Below are positions 15,928 through 24,458 of a DNA stretch of 41,048 nt, one piece after another. Source of the stretch: Acidimicrobiia bacterium (GTDB taxonomy: Bacteria; Actinomycetota; Acidimicrobiia; Acidimicrobiales; JANYDT01); NCBI GenBank assembly GCA_025359845.1, contig JANYDT010000189.1:1-41048 (forward strand), written 5' to 3'. The notes below the pieces were generated by a model that ran no database searches, was not told the DNA's origin, and was given only the letters and a program-made list of their open reading frames with translations. Positions within the stretch are counted from its first letter, which is position 1; every line of letters begins with the position of its first letter. Made by a program: the position numbers and the translations under genes.

Positions 15928-16493
15928 GGCTTTTCTCCCAACGCCGATTCGAGTGAGGCGAGAGCCCGTCGTAAATGAGTTTTGACCGAGTTCTCCGATA
16001 TCGAAAGCGTGCGCGCAATTTCCTCGATGCCAAGCGACTGGTAGTACCGCAGCGCCACGCAGTCGCGCTGGCGACGAGGAAGACCCCGGACGGCCTCGAC
16101 CACCGCCCGTTGGGCTTCGTTGCGCAGTACGTCGGTCTCCACAGTGTCGACATCGACATCGACTTCGCGACCTGCTGGCAACTGATGACGCAACGAGAGC
16201 AGGCCGCGGCGATTGTGGTCGCGAGCCAAGTTCATCACGATCGAGCGCAGATAGGCGGGCGCCTTCGAGGGGTCGCGCAACGTCGACCCCGAACGCTGCC
16301 ACCGCAGGAAGGCCTCCTGCACAAGATCCTCGGCGGCATCGCGATCATCGACGAAGAACCGAGCGAGGCGCACAAGCGAGAGCGCTTCCTGGTGAAATAG
16401 TTCGCTGAGTTCGCCGACGGCGGCCGAGTCGACGGCGGCGAAGGGGCGTACGGGCCTCCGTGCCGCCATTGCCCACACCGCGTCCGGAGTCAT
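15924..16493 (-). CDS. ECF RNA polymerase sigma factor (SigE family)
   Basis: This 189-residue group IV sigma factor contains region 2, SLVRLARFFVDDRDAAEDLVQEAF with the core-binding DAAEDLVQEAF, and PAYLRSIVMNLARDHNRR (2.3-2.4). Region 4 has LPRRQRDCVALRYYQSLGI and the HTH IEEIARTLSISENSVKTHL. ATG 16493 is chosen; GTG 16499 and downstream ATGs are alternatives and no good Shine-Dalgarno is seen. The gene is co-translated with the membrane protein that follows. The regulon is unknown. Confidence 0.88.
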   Translation of the reverse strand: MTPDAVWAMAARRPVRPFAAVDSAAVGELSELFHQEALSLVRLARFFVDDRDAAEDLVQEAFLRWQRSGSTLRDPSKAPAYLRSIVMNLARDHNRRGLLSLRHQLPAGREVDVDVDTVETDVLRNEAQRAVVEAVRGLPRRQRDCVALRYYQSLGIEEIARTLSISENSVKTHLRRALASLESALGEKP

Positions 16494-16569
16494 AAACACA
16501 ACGGACGTCTGAGGGAGGAGTTCGGGTGACGTCCACCGGAAATGCCTCCCAAGCCCGTTGCCTGCCCCG

Positions 16570-17943
16570 TCAACCGAAGCTGCGCAGGAAGGAGCGAAGA
16601 TTTTCAAGGGCACCCGAAAACCCGTGGGCCGGTGATCGGCTGTAGCCAATCACCAGGCCGTCGGGCTGGAGCCGCGCGAGGCGATGGTTTTCAAGTCCGA
16701 ATAAGGCAATGGATCGTTCCGACGCAGCACGAATGACCTCCCGCTCGCTGGGTCCGCCCTGTGATAGGAAGCCGGTGAAGTGGAGTCCGCCGGCGATGCC
16801 GGTGGGCCGTATCCATGGCGCGTCTTGGGCGAGCGCCTCGATCAGAGCGTCGCGCCGCCTTCGGTAGACGGACTTCATCGCTCGGACGTGACGATCGAGC
16901 TGGCTGCTGGCGATGAAGTCGGCCAAGGTGGCCTGTTCGAGGTTCGACACTCCACCACGGCGACCCTTGGCCCGGGCCACGGGGTCAAAGAGGCCGGAAG
17001 GAAGCACCAGCCACGCCATCCGCAATCCCGCGGCCAGCGATTTGCTGGCTGTCCCGGCGTACACGACGCGCTCCGGGTCGAGGCCCTGCAATGATCCGAC
17101 GGGTTGGCGGTCGTAGCGAAACTCTCCGTCGTAGTCGTCTTCGATGATCCACGCCGAACGCCGCCTCGACCAGTCGATGAGGGCGGCCCGCCGGGCTGGC
17201 GATAGGGATACTCCGAGGGGGTATTGGTGCGCCGGAGTAACCATTACTGCGCCGACCGCATTGGTCTCCAGAGCGTCGATCGACATGCCCTCCTCGTCGA
17301 CCGGTATCGAGACGATTTCAAGACCGGCTTCGGAGATGATCCGACGCAGCGGAGGCAGGGAGGGGTCCTCGACGGCGACCCGCGTGACCCCGCCGCGCCG
17401 GAGCGCCTCGGCGAGCAGCCCTATGGCGGCGGCCATGCCGTTGAAGATGCTGATCGCGTCAGGATGGGTAACCACCGCGCGCGTGCGCCCGAGATAGTCA
17501 CCGAGCGCAACGCGCAATGCGGGCAGCCCTGCGGCGTCGCCGTACGCGAACAGGTCATCAGGACTTCGTTCCATCGCCCGCCGCGAAGCCGCGAGCCACG
17601 CCGTTCTCGGAAAAGAGCTGTGATCAGGCTCGCCAGGGAGGAAGTCGATCATCCAAGTTTGCGTCGGAGCGATCGTCGGGCGGCGTGGTTCGCCGGCCCC
17701 GGCAATCGCGGCCACGGTCGTCGCCGCACCTTGACGGGATACGAGATAACCCTCGGCGGTGAGTTGCTCGTAGACAGCGACCACGGTTGCCCGGGCGAAG
17801 CCGACTTCCGTGGCCAACGATCGGGTCGAGGGCAAGGTGACGCCGACGCGCAATTGACCGGCTTGTAAGGCCTTGCGAAGCGCCTGTTCCAGGCCCGCCC
17901 GCCGACCCAGCGCTTCATTGCGTTCGAGGATAAGACCCAACAC
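16570..17943 (-). CDS. MocR/PdxR-type regulator (GntR HTH fused to aminotransferase fold)
   Basis: The 457 residues combine an N-terminal GntR winged helix (about 10-75, with LPSTRSLATEVGFARATVVA) and a fold-type I aminotransferase domain. The latter shows MVTPAHQYPLGVSLSPARR, WIIEDDYDGEFRYDRQP and the PLP-binding Lys in AGTASKSLAAGLRMAWL. MocR proteins use PLP and amino compounds as effectors, for example in vitamin B6 or GABA regulation; the effector here is unknown. The start is GTG 17943, 8 nt after TATTCT. It is divergent from a membrane protein gene, and direct-repeat operators lie between them, overlapping its own -10 box. Confidence 0.92.
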   Translation of the reverse strand: MLGLILERNEALGRRAGLEQALRKALQAGQLRVGVTLPSTRSLATEVGFARATVVAVYEQLTAEGYLVSRQGAATTVAAIAGAGEPRRPTIAPTQTWMIDFLPGEPDHSSFPRTAWLAASRRAMERSPDDLFAYGDAAGLPALRVALGDYLGRTRAVVTHPDAISIFNGMAAAIGLLAEALRRGGVTRVAVEDPSLPPLRRIISEAGLEIVSIPVDEEGMSIDALETNAVGAVMVTPAHQYPLGVSLSPARRAALIDWSRRRSAWIIEDDYDGEFRYDRQPVGSLQGLDPERVVYAGTASKSLAAGLRMAWLVLPSGLFDPVARAKGRRGGVSNLEQATLADFIASSQLDRHVRAMKSVYRRRRDALIEALAQDAPWIRPTGIAGGLHFTGFLSQGGPSEREVIRAASERSIALFGLENHRLARLQPDGLVIGYSRSPAHGFSGALENLRSFLRSFG

Positions 17944-17992
17944 ACTGGTCTAGAATACTCGGCACAAACTGGACTAAGCATTCAGACCAATA
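17944..17992. promoter_or_regulatory. Direct-repeat operator of the MocR regulator
   Basis: ACTGGTCTA (17944-17952) and ACTGGACTA (17968-17976) are direct repeats 24 bp apart, and an inverted partial copy (CAGACCAAT, about 17983-17991) follows. MocR-type regulators such as GabR bind direct repeats about two helical turns apart. The first copy overlaps the regulator's -10 box (TATTCT, 17957-17952) and abuts its GTG start, so it would autoregulate and control the divergent gene. Confidence 0.6.
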
Positions 17993-18037
17993 TCTCGGTA
18001 CGGTGCAACTGATTCACAACCGCCACGGAGGATAACG

Positions 18038-18487
18038 ATGAAGACGCCAATTCCGACCTGGGTTCGCTGGGGCACCTTGGCGACGCTCGCCGTTCCCCAG
18101 TTGATGACCGGTGTTTGGGCCGTGCTCGCACCGCATAACTGGTTCGAGAACTTCCCGGGGCTCGGCCCCGCGATCGTTTCGGCCGACCCTCCGTTCAACG
18201 CTCATCTCGCAACCGATGCCGGAGCGGGTTTTCTCGCCACTGGTATTGCGCTCAGCGCGGCGGCGATCTGGGTCCGACGCGATCTGTTCGTGCTTGCACT
18301 GACGACTTTCCTCGCTTTCTCGGTGCCGCACGTCCTCTTCCACATCGGCCATAAAGCGCCCGGGCTGAACTCGCTCGAGAACGCCCGGAGCGTTGCCATG
18401 CTGGCGACCTCGGTCGTGCTTGCGCTGGTTTTTCTATGGGGACTTCGACCGGTGCGAGCGACCTTGTCAGCTGCTGCTACAGGATAA
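18038..18487 (+). CDS. Four-helix membrane protein under MocR control
   Basis: This 149-residue integral membrane protein begins with WVRWGTLATLAVPQLMTGVWAVL, then a loop with FPGLGPAIVSADPPFN. Three more helices follow: FLATGIALSAAAIWV, LFVLALTTFLAFSVPHVLFHI and SVAMLATSVVLALVFLWG. His residues in VPHVLFHIGH and the FPG...NAHL loop resemble a family of unknown actinobacterial membrane proteins. ATG 18038 has an excellent GGAGG 6 nt upstream, unlike most genes here. Divergence from the MocR regulator suggests it handles or responds to that regulator's effector. Confidence 0.75.
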   Translation: MKTPIPTWVRWGTLATLAVPQLMTGVWAVLAPHNWFENFPGLGPAIVSADPPFNAHLATDAGAGFLATGIALSAAAIWVRRDLFVLALTTFLAFSVPHVLFHIGHKAPGLNSLENARSVAMLATSVVLALVFLWGLRPVRATLSAAATG

Positions 18488-18537
18488 ACACGAGGTCGTG
18501 TCACCCGGGAACGATCCTCTGCTCGTCTGCTCTTTCA

Positions 18538-19077
18538 ATGCTCGTGCATCGTGTGCCCCCTGCCTACGCGTACCGGCCGCCAACCGTGCTTGTCGAGGTC
18601 GGTCGGGCTGCACTCTCGGGCGCGGCCTGGGGGGTGGCCGCTCGCCTATGGATGCGTTTTATTTCCGATAATCCCGAATTCTCGATCTCGGGTACGGCCT
18701 TCATTGTGGCCGCGCCGACCATCATCTCGTTGCTAAGCGTGCTCGCCCAAAGATGCATTTCGTGGTCCCGTGTCGCTCGATGGCCAGCGCGCATGATCGC
18801 CGGCGCGTCGACCATCCTACTCGGGATGGGTGCTGGAATGCTGATGCTGCCAACGCTCATACTGGGAGGGGTCGCGTACGCCCACCCGGAGTGGCCCCGT
18901 CAGCTTCGGTTGACGATCGCAGTTCTCGCCGCCGTACCCGTGGTCGTCGTCGTTAGAGAGATCCCTCCGGGCGGCCGTATCTTCCTTGCCTTTCCCGTCT
19001 ATCTTCTGCTTGTCGCGACTATTGTTCCCGTATACTCCCGCATTTATAACCCAGACAAAGGAAGGTCCATACCATGA
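18538..19077 (+). CDS. Membrane protein upstream of Cu/Zn superoxide dismutase
   Basis: This protein has about 179 residues with five or so hydrophobic helices, among them SISGTAFIVAAPTIISLLS, MIAGASTILLGMGAGML, LTIAVLAAVPVVVVV and IFLAFPVYLLLVATIVP. No family is recognised. The start is uncertain: ATG 18538 gives the first residues that look like a membrane protein, while the open frame extends to 18436 across the previous gene's end. Its TGA overlaps the ATG of the superoxide dismutase gene (ATGA), so the two are likely translated together. Confidence 0.6.
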   Translation: MLVHRVPPAYAYRPPTVLVEVGRAALSGAAWGVAARLWMRFISDNPEFSISGTAFIVAAPTIISLLSVLAQRCISWSRVARWPARMIAGASTILLGMGAGMLMLPTLILGGVAYAHPEWPRQLRLTIAVLAAVPVVVVVREIPPGGRIFLAFPVYLLLVATIVPVYSRIYNPDKGRSIP

Positions 19078-19769
19078 ATGCCCAGCCCAGCCTATTTTCG
19101 AATCGGCTCCGAAAGACTAGCGGCTCGCTCTCGACCCTCGCAATCGTGCTCGTCATTCTCGGAGCCATTGCCATACTCGGCTTCGGCGCCCTGGTCGTCG
19201 GTGTTCGAGCCGCCGCTCCGGTCGAAACGATAGGGAAAGCCAATCTCGCGTTGGCCGACGGCACCCCCATCGGCACTGTCGTCTTTGTCAACGAACCCAA
19301 AGAAGAATGGACCGTCGTGCGTGTCGAACTCAACGTCAAACCCGGCGCCACCAATGTCCGCAGCTTCCATGGATTCCACATCCACGCCAACGACACGGTG
19401 GCCAACGGTATCGACTGCCAAGCCGACCCGAAAGCTCCCTCCAGCACCTGGTTCGTCTCGGCCGATGGCCACTGGAAACGCGACCCCAACGACAACCACG
19501 GCGACCACTCCGGCGACATGCCCAGCCTCTATCTCAATCGCGACGGAAAAGCCCGTTCGGAGTTCACCATAGACCGATTCATCCCTGGCGAAATCTTCAA
19601 TCGGGCCGTCATCCTCCACGCCGGGCCCGACAACTTCGCCAACATACCGCTCGGCCTGCTCCCGACGCAGTACACCGCCAACAGCAGCGACGCCATCACC
19701 GCGACCCGCAACACCGGCAACTCCGGTGACCGTATCGCCTGCGGCACCATCGACGTCACCCGTAACTGA
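19074..19769 (+). CDS. Membrane-anchored Cu/Zn superoxide dismutase family protein
   Basis: The 231 residues have one N-terminal membrane helix (about 20-45, LAIVLVILGAIAILGFG) without a lipobox, then a Cu/Zn superoxide dismutase domain outside the membrane. Expected ligands are visible: FHGFHIHAN (two Cu His), GHWKRDPNDNHGDHSGDMP (bridging His, Zn His and Zn Asp) and VILHAGPDN (fourth Cu His). Two Cys (IDCQADP and IACGTID) can form the usual disulfide. It would convert superoxide to peroxide and oxygen at the cell surface. GGAAGG lies 8 nt before ATG 19074, inside the previous gene, and ATGA coupling is present. It is convergent with lhr. Confidence 0.92.
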   Translation: MNAQPSLFSNRLRKTSGSLSTLAIVLVILGAIAILGFGALVVGVRAAAPVETIGKANLALADGTPIGTVVFVNEPKEEWTVVRVELNVKPGATNVRSFHGFHIHANDTVANGIDCQADPKAPSSTWFVSADGHWKRDPNDNHGDHSGDMPSLYLNRDGKARSEFTIDRFIPGEIFNRAVILHAGPDNFANIPLGLLPTQYTANSSDAITATRNTGNSGDRIACGTIDVTRN

Positions 19770-19821
19770 GTGAGGTGGCCGACAAGGCGTGGGTTGTGGT
19801 TGAGGCATTAGGAGGTTGGGC

Positions 19822-22800
19822 TCACGCGTATTTGGCGAGACCCTTGGGGGTGGGTACGAAACCGACTCGTTTGAGGTGAGCCACGAGTTCGTCGGGTACC
19901 CGTTCGAGCACCAGACGACGGAACCGAACGTGGCTGCGCTCGTCGCTGTCGTCGGCGCCGACCATCTCCGCGACGGCGCCGATAGCCGGCCCGACCCACT
20001 CGCGACTGCCGCCCGCGCCGGCCGCGGCGCCATCTTCGAGCGGCCGCAGCGTCACGATCGAACGGCCGCCCTTTTCGAGATATAGCGACGGCAACCCGTC
20101 GACAAGGACGACATACGCTCCGGCCACCCGCTGGGGGCCCTTCACCGGCCACGGCAGCGCGAGACCGTACGCGTTGGCTGGATCGGTCGACGCCAGCACG
20201 GTGACCACCGGGGCACTGGGCGATTCGCGGAACTCCCGAAGTCGATCGACCGCACCGGGCACGGCGAATTGCGCGCCCCCCAACCCGGCCACGAAGTAAC
20301 CCCGCCGCACCCGTCCGGCCTCTTCGAGGGCCTTCAAGACGGGATACATCCCGGCGAACCCGCCGGGCACCCCTTCGCCCCTCACTGCCTCGCGCGTGAG
20401 CACGCCGTGACGCTCGAGCAGGTTCACGGCCAGCGCGTGCAGCCGCTCGGTCTTGGCCCCAGCCGTAGCCGGCGGGCCGAGGCGGGCCAAGAGCGACCAC
20501 CGACCCTGGGCGCGGGGCGGACCGGCGGTGGTGAGGCGACCCAACCGGGGCCGTCCGGCGCGCTTGGTGGCTGCGCTCGCTCCCCGTCGGCCGGGCGCCA
20601 GAGCCCGAACGCAGGCGTAGGTATCGTTGGTGACCTCGCCGGCCCACACCAGATCCCACAGCGCATCGAGGGTCAGATCATCGCGGGCCGCGCCAAGCTC
20701 TCGAAAAAAGCACGCCCCTCGCTCGCGTAGCAGCATGCGCAGCCGATCATGCTCCTCGCCGTTCGGGGGATCGTGCAGGGCGGCGAGTAAGAGGGGAGCC
20801 TGATCGCGCAAGTACAGCGACACCCGTCCGTCGTCGCGTCCGAGGGCGCCGGCGCCGACCCACACAATGTCGCCGGCCGCCAACAGTTCGTCGAGAAACC
20901 GCGGCGAATAGCGCTGAAAACGGGCGGGGAGCACGTCGCGCTCCAACACGCTGGCCGGCACCGCCACCCCTTGGAGTTGCTCGACCACCTCGTACAGTCG
21001 ATCGGTGCCGGAGCCGTTGACCTTCGCGCCCACCCCATGCCATTCGGGCAGAAAGCGGGCCAGCGCATCGGTGGTGGTGGGCTCGATCTCCTTGCGCAGC
21101 AAGGCCAATGACCGTTGCCGCAGGATTCGGAGGACTTCAGGATCGCACCATTCGTCGGCGTGACCACCGGGCCGAAAGGCGCCGGCCAGGAGCCTCTGGG
21201 CGCGGACACGGGCCCGCAGCACTGAGGCCACCAATTCGGGAGCGACTCCGAGCCGCAGAGCCGGATCGTCGGTCGTGAAGGGCACGTGGGTGAGCGCGTA
21301 CCGTACCAACAAGCTGTCAAGCGGCTCGGCCGTGACTTCGAGAAAGGCGTCGGGCAGACCCGGCGGGATCACGCAGCCCAAGGCGTCTCGATAACGGCCG
21401 GCGTCTTCGGCGGCAATCCATCGGTCGATACCGGCAATACGCACCAAGACGGCGCGGCGCTCGCGAGCCAGCACCTCGAGCGCGGATTCGGCGACCCCTG
21501 GCTCGCATCGTTCGTCAACTTCATCGGCCGCCAAGTCGCCGACGCGGCGTAACAGGTCGTGGACCGCGTCGGTGGTGCGGGCATGGCGACGAGGGTCGAG
21601 ACACTGCAGCTCGGCCTCGACCGACATGATCGCTCGCGGGTCGATCAGTTCGCGCAACTCGCCCTCGCCCAGCAACGACGCCAGCATGTCGCGGTCGAGG
21701 GCCAGGGCCGCGGCGCGGCGCTCGGCCAGCGGTGCATCGCCGTCATACATGAAGTTGCCGATGTAGCCGAACGCCAGCGTCGACGCGAAGGGCGACGGAT
21801 GGATCATGTCGAGACTCACGATTCGGATGCGGCGATCGCGGATTTGGGTCAGCATCGTCGTGAGCGCGGGCACATCGAACGCGTCGCGAAGACACTCGCG
21901 GTACGTCTCCAAAATGATCGGGAAACTGCCGTAGCGACTGGCCACCGATAGCAGGTTGGCGGCGCGCTGACGTTGGCGCCACAACGGAGTCCGAGTGCCT
22001 GGGCGGCGTTTCGGCAGCAGCAGAGCGCGGCCCGCGTTTTCGCGGAACCGGGCCGCGAACAGTGCGCTCGATCCGACCTCCGATACGAGCAGTTCGTCGA
22101 GTTCGTCGGGATCGATAAGCACGTAATCGACGGGCGGGGCTTCGTCGGCTTCGGGGAGGCGCACCATGATGCCGTCGTCGCTCCAGATGGCGCGGGCTTC
22201 CATGCCCAGTTTCTCTCGGACCCGCGCCTCCACGGCCATCGCCCACGGCGCGTGAACCTGGGCGCCGAACGGCGACAGCAGGCACAGTTGCCAGTCACCC
22301 AGTTCGTCGCGGAATCGCTGGACCACAATCGTGCGATCGGTCGGTAGGTGACCACCCGTGGCCTCAGACTCTTCGTGCAGGTATTGACGGAGGTTCGAAG
22401 CGGCGAGAGGGTCGAGGCAGTACTCGTCGCGCAAGGTGGCGTCGGACAGGTCGAGCGCAGTGCGGGTGAACTCACCAATCGCTCGACCGAGTTCATAGGG
22501 TCGCCCGAGTTTGTCGCCATGCCAGAACGGCATCTTGCCCGGAACGCCCGGCGCGGGCGTGACAACCACCTTGTCGGGGGTGATGTCTTCGATGCGCCAT
22601 GTCGTGGCTCCGAGCAGAAAGGTCTCGCCGACGCGGCTCTCGAACACCATTTCCTCGTCGAGCTCGCCGACCTTGGTGCCCTCGGGCGTCACGACCGAAT
22701 AGAGGCCCCGATCGGGGATGGTGCCGGCGTTGGTGACGGCCAGCATTCGGGCGCCAGGCCGGGCGGTGAGCAGGCCGGCCAGGCGGTCCCAGTTGAGGCG

Positions 22801-24315
22801 GGGCCGTAAGTCGGCGAATTCGTCAGACGGATAACGCCCAGAGAGAAGATCAAGCACGCTATCGAGCAGATCGTCGGTGAGTTCGGCGAAGGGATACGCC
22901 CCCCGAGCCATGGTGGCGACTTCTTCGACGCTCACACCGGAGGGCTCCGATGCCGCCAACGCGACGATCTGCTGGCACAGCACATCGATGGGATTGCGCG
23001 GCACCGTGGTGGTCTCGATGGATCCCGCGAGCATGCGCTGCGCCACGACGGCGGCGCTCAGCAGGTCGCCGCGGAACTTGGGAAATACCTTGCCCCGACT
23101 GGGTTGCCCGACTTGGTGCCCGGCCCGACCGATACGCTGAAGTCCGCTCGCAACCGACGACGGTGCTTCGACTTGTATCACCAGATCGATAGCGCCCATG
23201 TCGATGCCCAACTCCAGACTGGAGGTGGCCACCAGCGCCGGTAATTTGCCCGCCTTGAGGGCGTCTTCGATCTCGAGGCGCTGCTCGCGAGCGATGGAGC
23301 CGTGATGAGCCCGCACGAGCTCTTCGCCGGCGAGTTCGTTCAGCTTGGCCGCCAGCCGCTCGGCCAGACGCCGAGAGTTGACGAAGATCAACGTTGATCG
23401 ATGTTGACGAATCAAATCGAGCAGGACGGGATGGATGGCCGGCCAGATGCTGGCCCGCTGCTCGGGTTCACCGGCCGCTGCGCCCAGCAGAATCGGCTCG
23501 CAGTCGGGGCCGAGTTGCGGTTTGCCCAACTCGCTCATATCTTCGACAGGCACGATGATTTCGAGTTCGAGCGTCTTGCGCACGCCCGAATCGACGATGG
23601 TCACGGGACGGGCCACGCCCCCGCTACGACCGCCGAGAAAGCGGGCCACTTCGTCGAGAGGCCGTTGCGTGGCCGACAATCCGATGCGTTGGGGAGCGGC
23701 GTTGTCGGCCTTCGCGATCAGCCGCTCCAGCCGTTCCATCGACAGTGCCAGGTGGGCGCCCCGCTTGGTTGGCGCGACGGCGTGGATCTCGTCGATGATC
23801 ACAAGCTCCACGCTGGTGAGGATCGATCGGGCCTCGCTCGTCAGCAGCAAGTACAGCGACTCCGGCGTCGTCACCAAGATGTCGGGCGGCTTCTTGACCA
23901 ACGCCCGCCGGTCCTCGCTCGGGGTATCACCGGTTCGAGTGCCAACCCGTACATCGGGCACGGCCTCGCCCCGACGGGTGGCCTCGCGGGCGATGCCGAT
24001 GAGTGGGGACCGGAGGTTGCGCTCGACGTCGTAGATGAGCGCCTTGAGCGGGCTGATGTACAACACCCGCACACCCGGCTTCTCACCCGGTATGGGGGCG
24101 CGAGGGTAGGTGTGGAGGCGATCGAGGGCCCACAGGAACGCGGCGAGGGTCTTGCCTGAACCAGTAGGGGCCAGCACCAGCGTGTGCTCGCCGCGGGCGA
24201 TCGCCGCCCATCCTTCGGCCTGGGCGCTGGTAGGGGCGTCGAAGGCGGAGGTGAACCACGCCCGGGTGATCGCGCTGAAGGGCTTCAGCGGGTCGTCGAT
24301 CGGGGTGCTTTTCAT
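19822..24315 (-). CDS. lhr: ATP-dependent helicase Lhr (long form)
   Basis: At 1497 residues this has the length of mycobacterial Lhr. The superfamily 2 core shows LAPTGSGKTLAAF (Walker A, about 48-60), YISPLKAL, TTPESLYLLL, VELVIIDEIHAV (DEIH, about 169-180), GLSATQRPLDEVA, FVNSRRLAERLA and IQRIGRAGHQ-type motif VI (LQRIGRAGHQVG). A winged-helix/Lhr-core region (LGATTWRIEDI) and a long C-terminal domain follow. Lhr is a 3'-5' single-strand DNA translocase that unwinds RNA:DNA hybrids and is linked to DNA damage responses in mycobacteria. ATG 24315 is the first possible start. No LexA box is seen nearby. It is divergent from a secreted protein gene. Confidence 0.96.
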   Translation of the reverse strand: MKSTPIDDPLKPFSAITRAWFTSAFDAPTSAQAEGWAAIARGEHTLVLAPTGSGKTLAAFLWALDRLHTYPRAPIPGEKPGVRVLYISPLKALIYDVERNLRSPLIGIAREATRRGEAVPDVRVGTRTGDTPSEDRRALVKKPPDILVTTPESLYLLLTSEARSILTSVELVIIDEIHAVAPTKRGAHLALSMERLERLIAKADNAAPQRIGLSATQRPLDEVARFLGGRSGGVARPVTIVDSGVRKTLELEIIVPVEDMSELGKPQLGPDCEPILLGAAAGEPEQRASIWPAIHPVLLDLIRQHRSTLIFVNSRRLAERLAAKLNELAGEELVRAHHGSIAREQRLEIEDALKAGKLPALVATSSLELGIDMGAIDLVIQVEAPSSVASGLQRIGRAGHQVGQPSRGKVFPKFRGDLLSAAVVAQRMLAGSIETTTVPRNPIDVLCQQIVALAASEPSGVSVEEVATMARGAYPFAELTDDLLDSVLDLLSGRYPSDEFADLRPRLNWDRLAGLLTARPGARMLAVTNAGTIPDRGLYSVVTPEGTKVGELDEEMVFESRVGETFLLGATTWRIEDITPDKVVVTPAPGVPGKMPFWHGDKLGRPYELGRAIGEFTRTALDLSDATLRDEYCLDPLAASNLRQYLHEESEATGGHLPTDRTIVVQRFRDELGDWQLCLLSPFGAQVHAPWAMAVEARVREKLGMEARAIWSDDGIMVRLPEADEAPPVDYVLIDPDELDELLVSEVGSSALFAARFRENAGRALLLPKRRPGTRTPLWRQRQRAANLLSVASRYGSFPIILETYRECLRDAFDVPALTTMLTQIRDRRIRIVSLDMIHPSPFASTLAFGYIGNFMYDGDAPLAERRAAALALDRDMLASLLGEGELRELIDPRAIMSVEAELQCLDPRRHARTTDAVHDLLRRVGDLAADEVDERCEPGVAESALEVLARERRAVLVRIAGIDRWIAAEDAGRYRDALGCVIPPGLPDAFLEVTAEPLDSLLVRYALTHVPFTTDDPALRLGVAPELVASVLRARVRAQRLLAGAFRPGGHADEWCDPEVLRILRQRSLALLRKEIEPTTTDALARFLPEWHGVGAKVNGSGTDRLYEVVEQLQGVAVPASVLERDVLPARFQRYSPRFLDELLAAGDIVWVGAGALGRDDGRVSLYLRDQAPLLLAALHDPPNGEEHDRLRMLLRERGACFFRELGAARDDLTLDALWDLVWAGEVTNDTYACVRALAPGRRGASAATKRAGRPRLGRLTTAGPPRAQGRWSLLARLGPPATAGAKTERLHALAVNLLERHGVLTREAVRGEGVPGGFAGMYPVLKALEEAGRVRRGYFVAGLGGAQFAVPGAVDRLREFRESPSAPVVTVLASTDPANAYGLALPWPVKGPQRVAGAYVVLVDGLPSLYLEKGGRSIVTLRPLEDGAAAGAGGSREWVGPAIGAVAEMVGADDSDERSHVRFRRLVLERVPDELVAHLKRVGFVPTPKGLAKYA

Positions 24316-24458
24316 CAGCCACCATCATGGCGGAGGGGTGTGACAAACGGTTTTCGACGCGGCCCGACAGCGATTGCGGCGCCATGGCCGAGTAGGCGGG
24401 TCGGTTTCGCCTACGCTGCGAGCTACAACGCAACCGCCCTGACCCGAAGGGACCGAAC

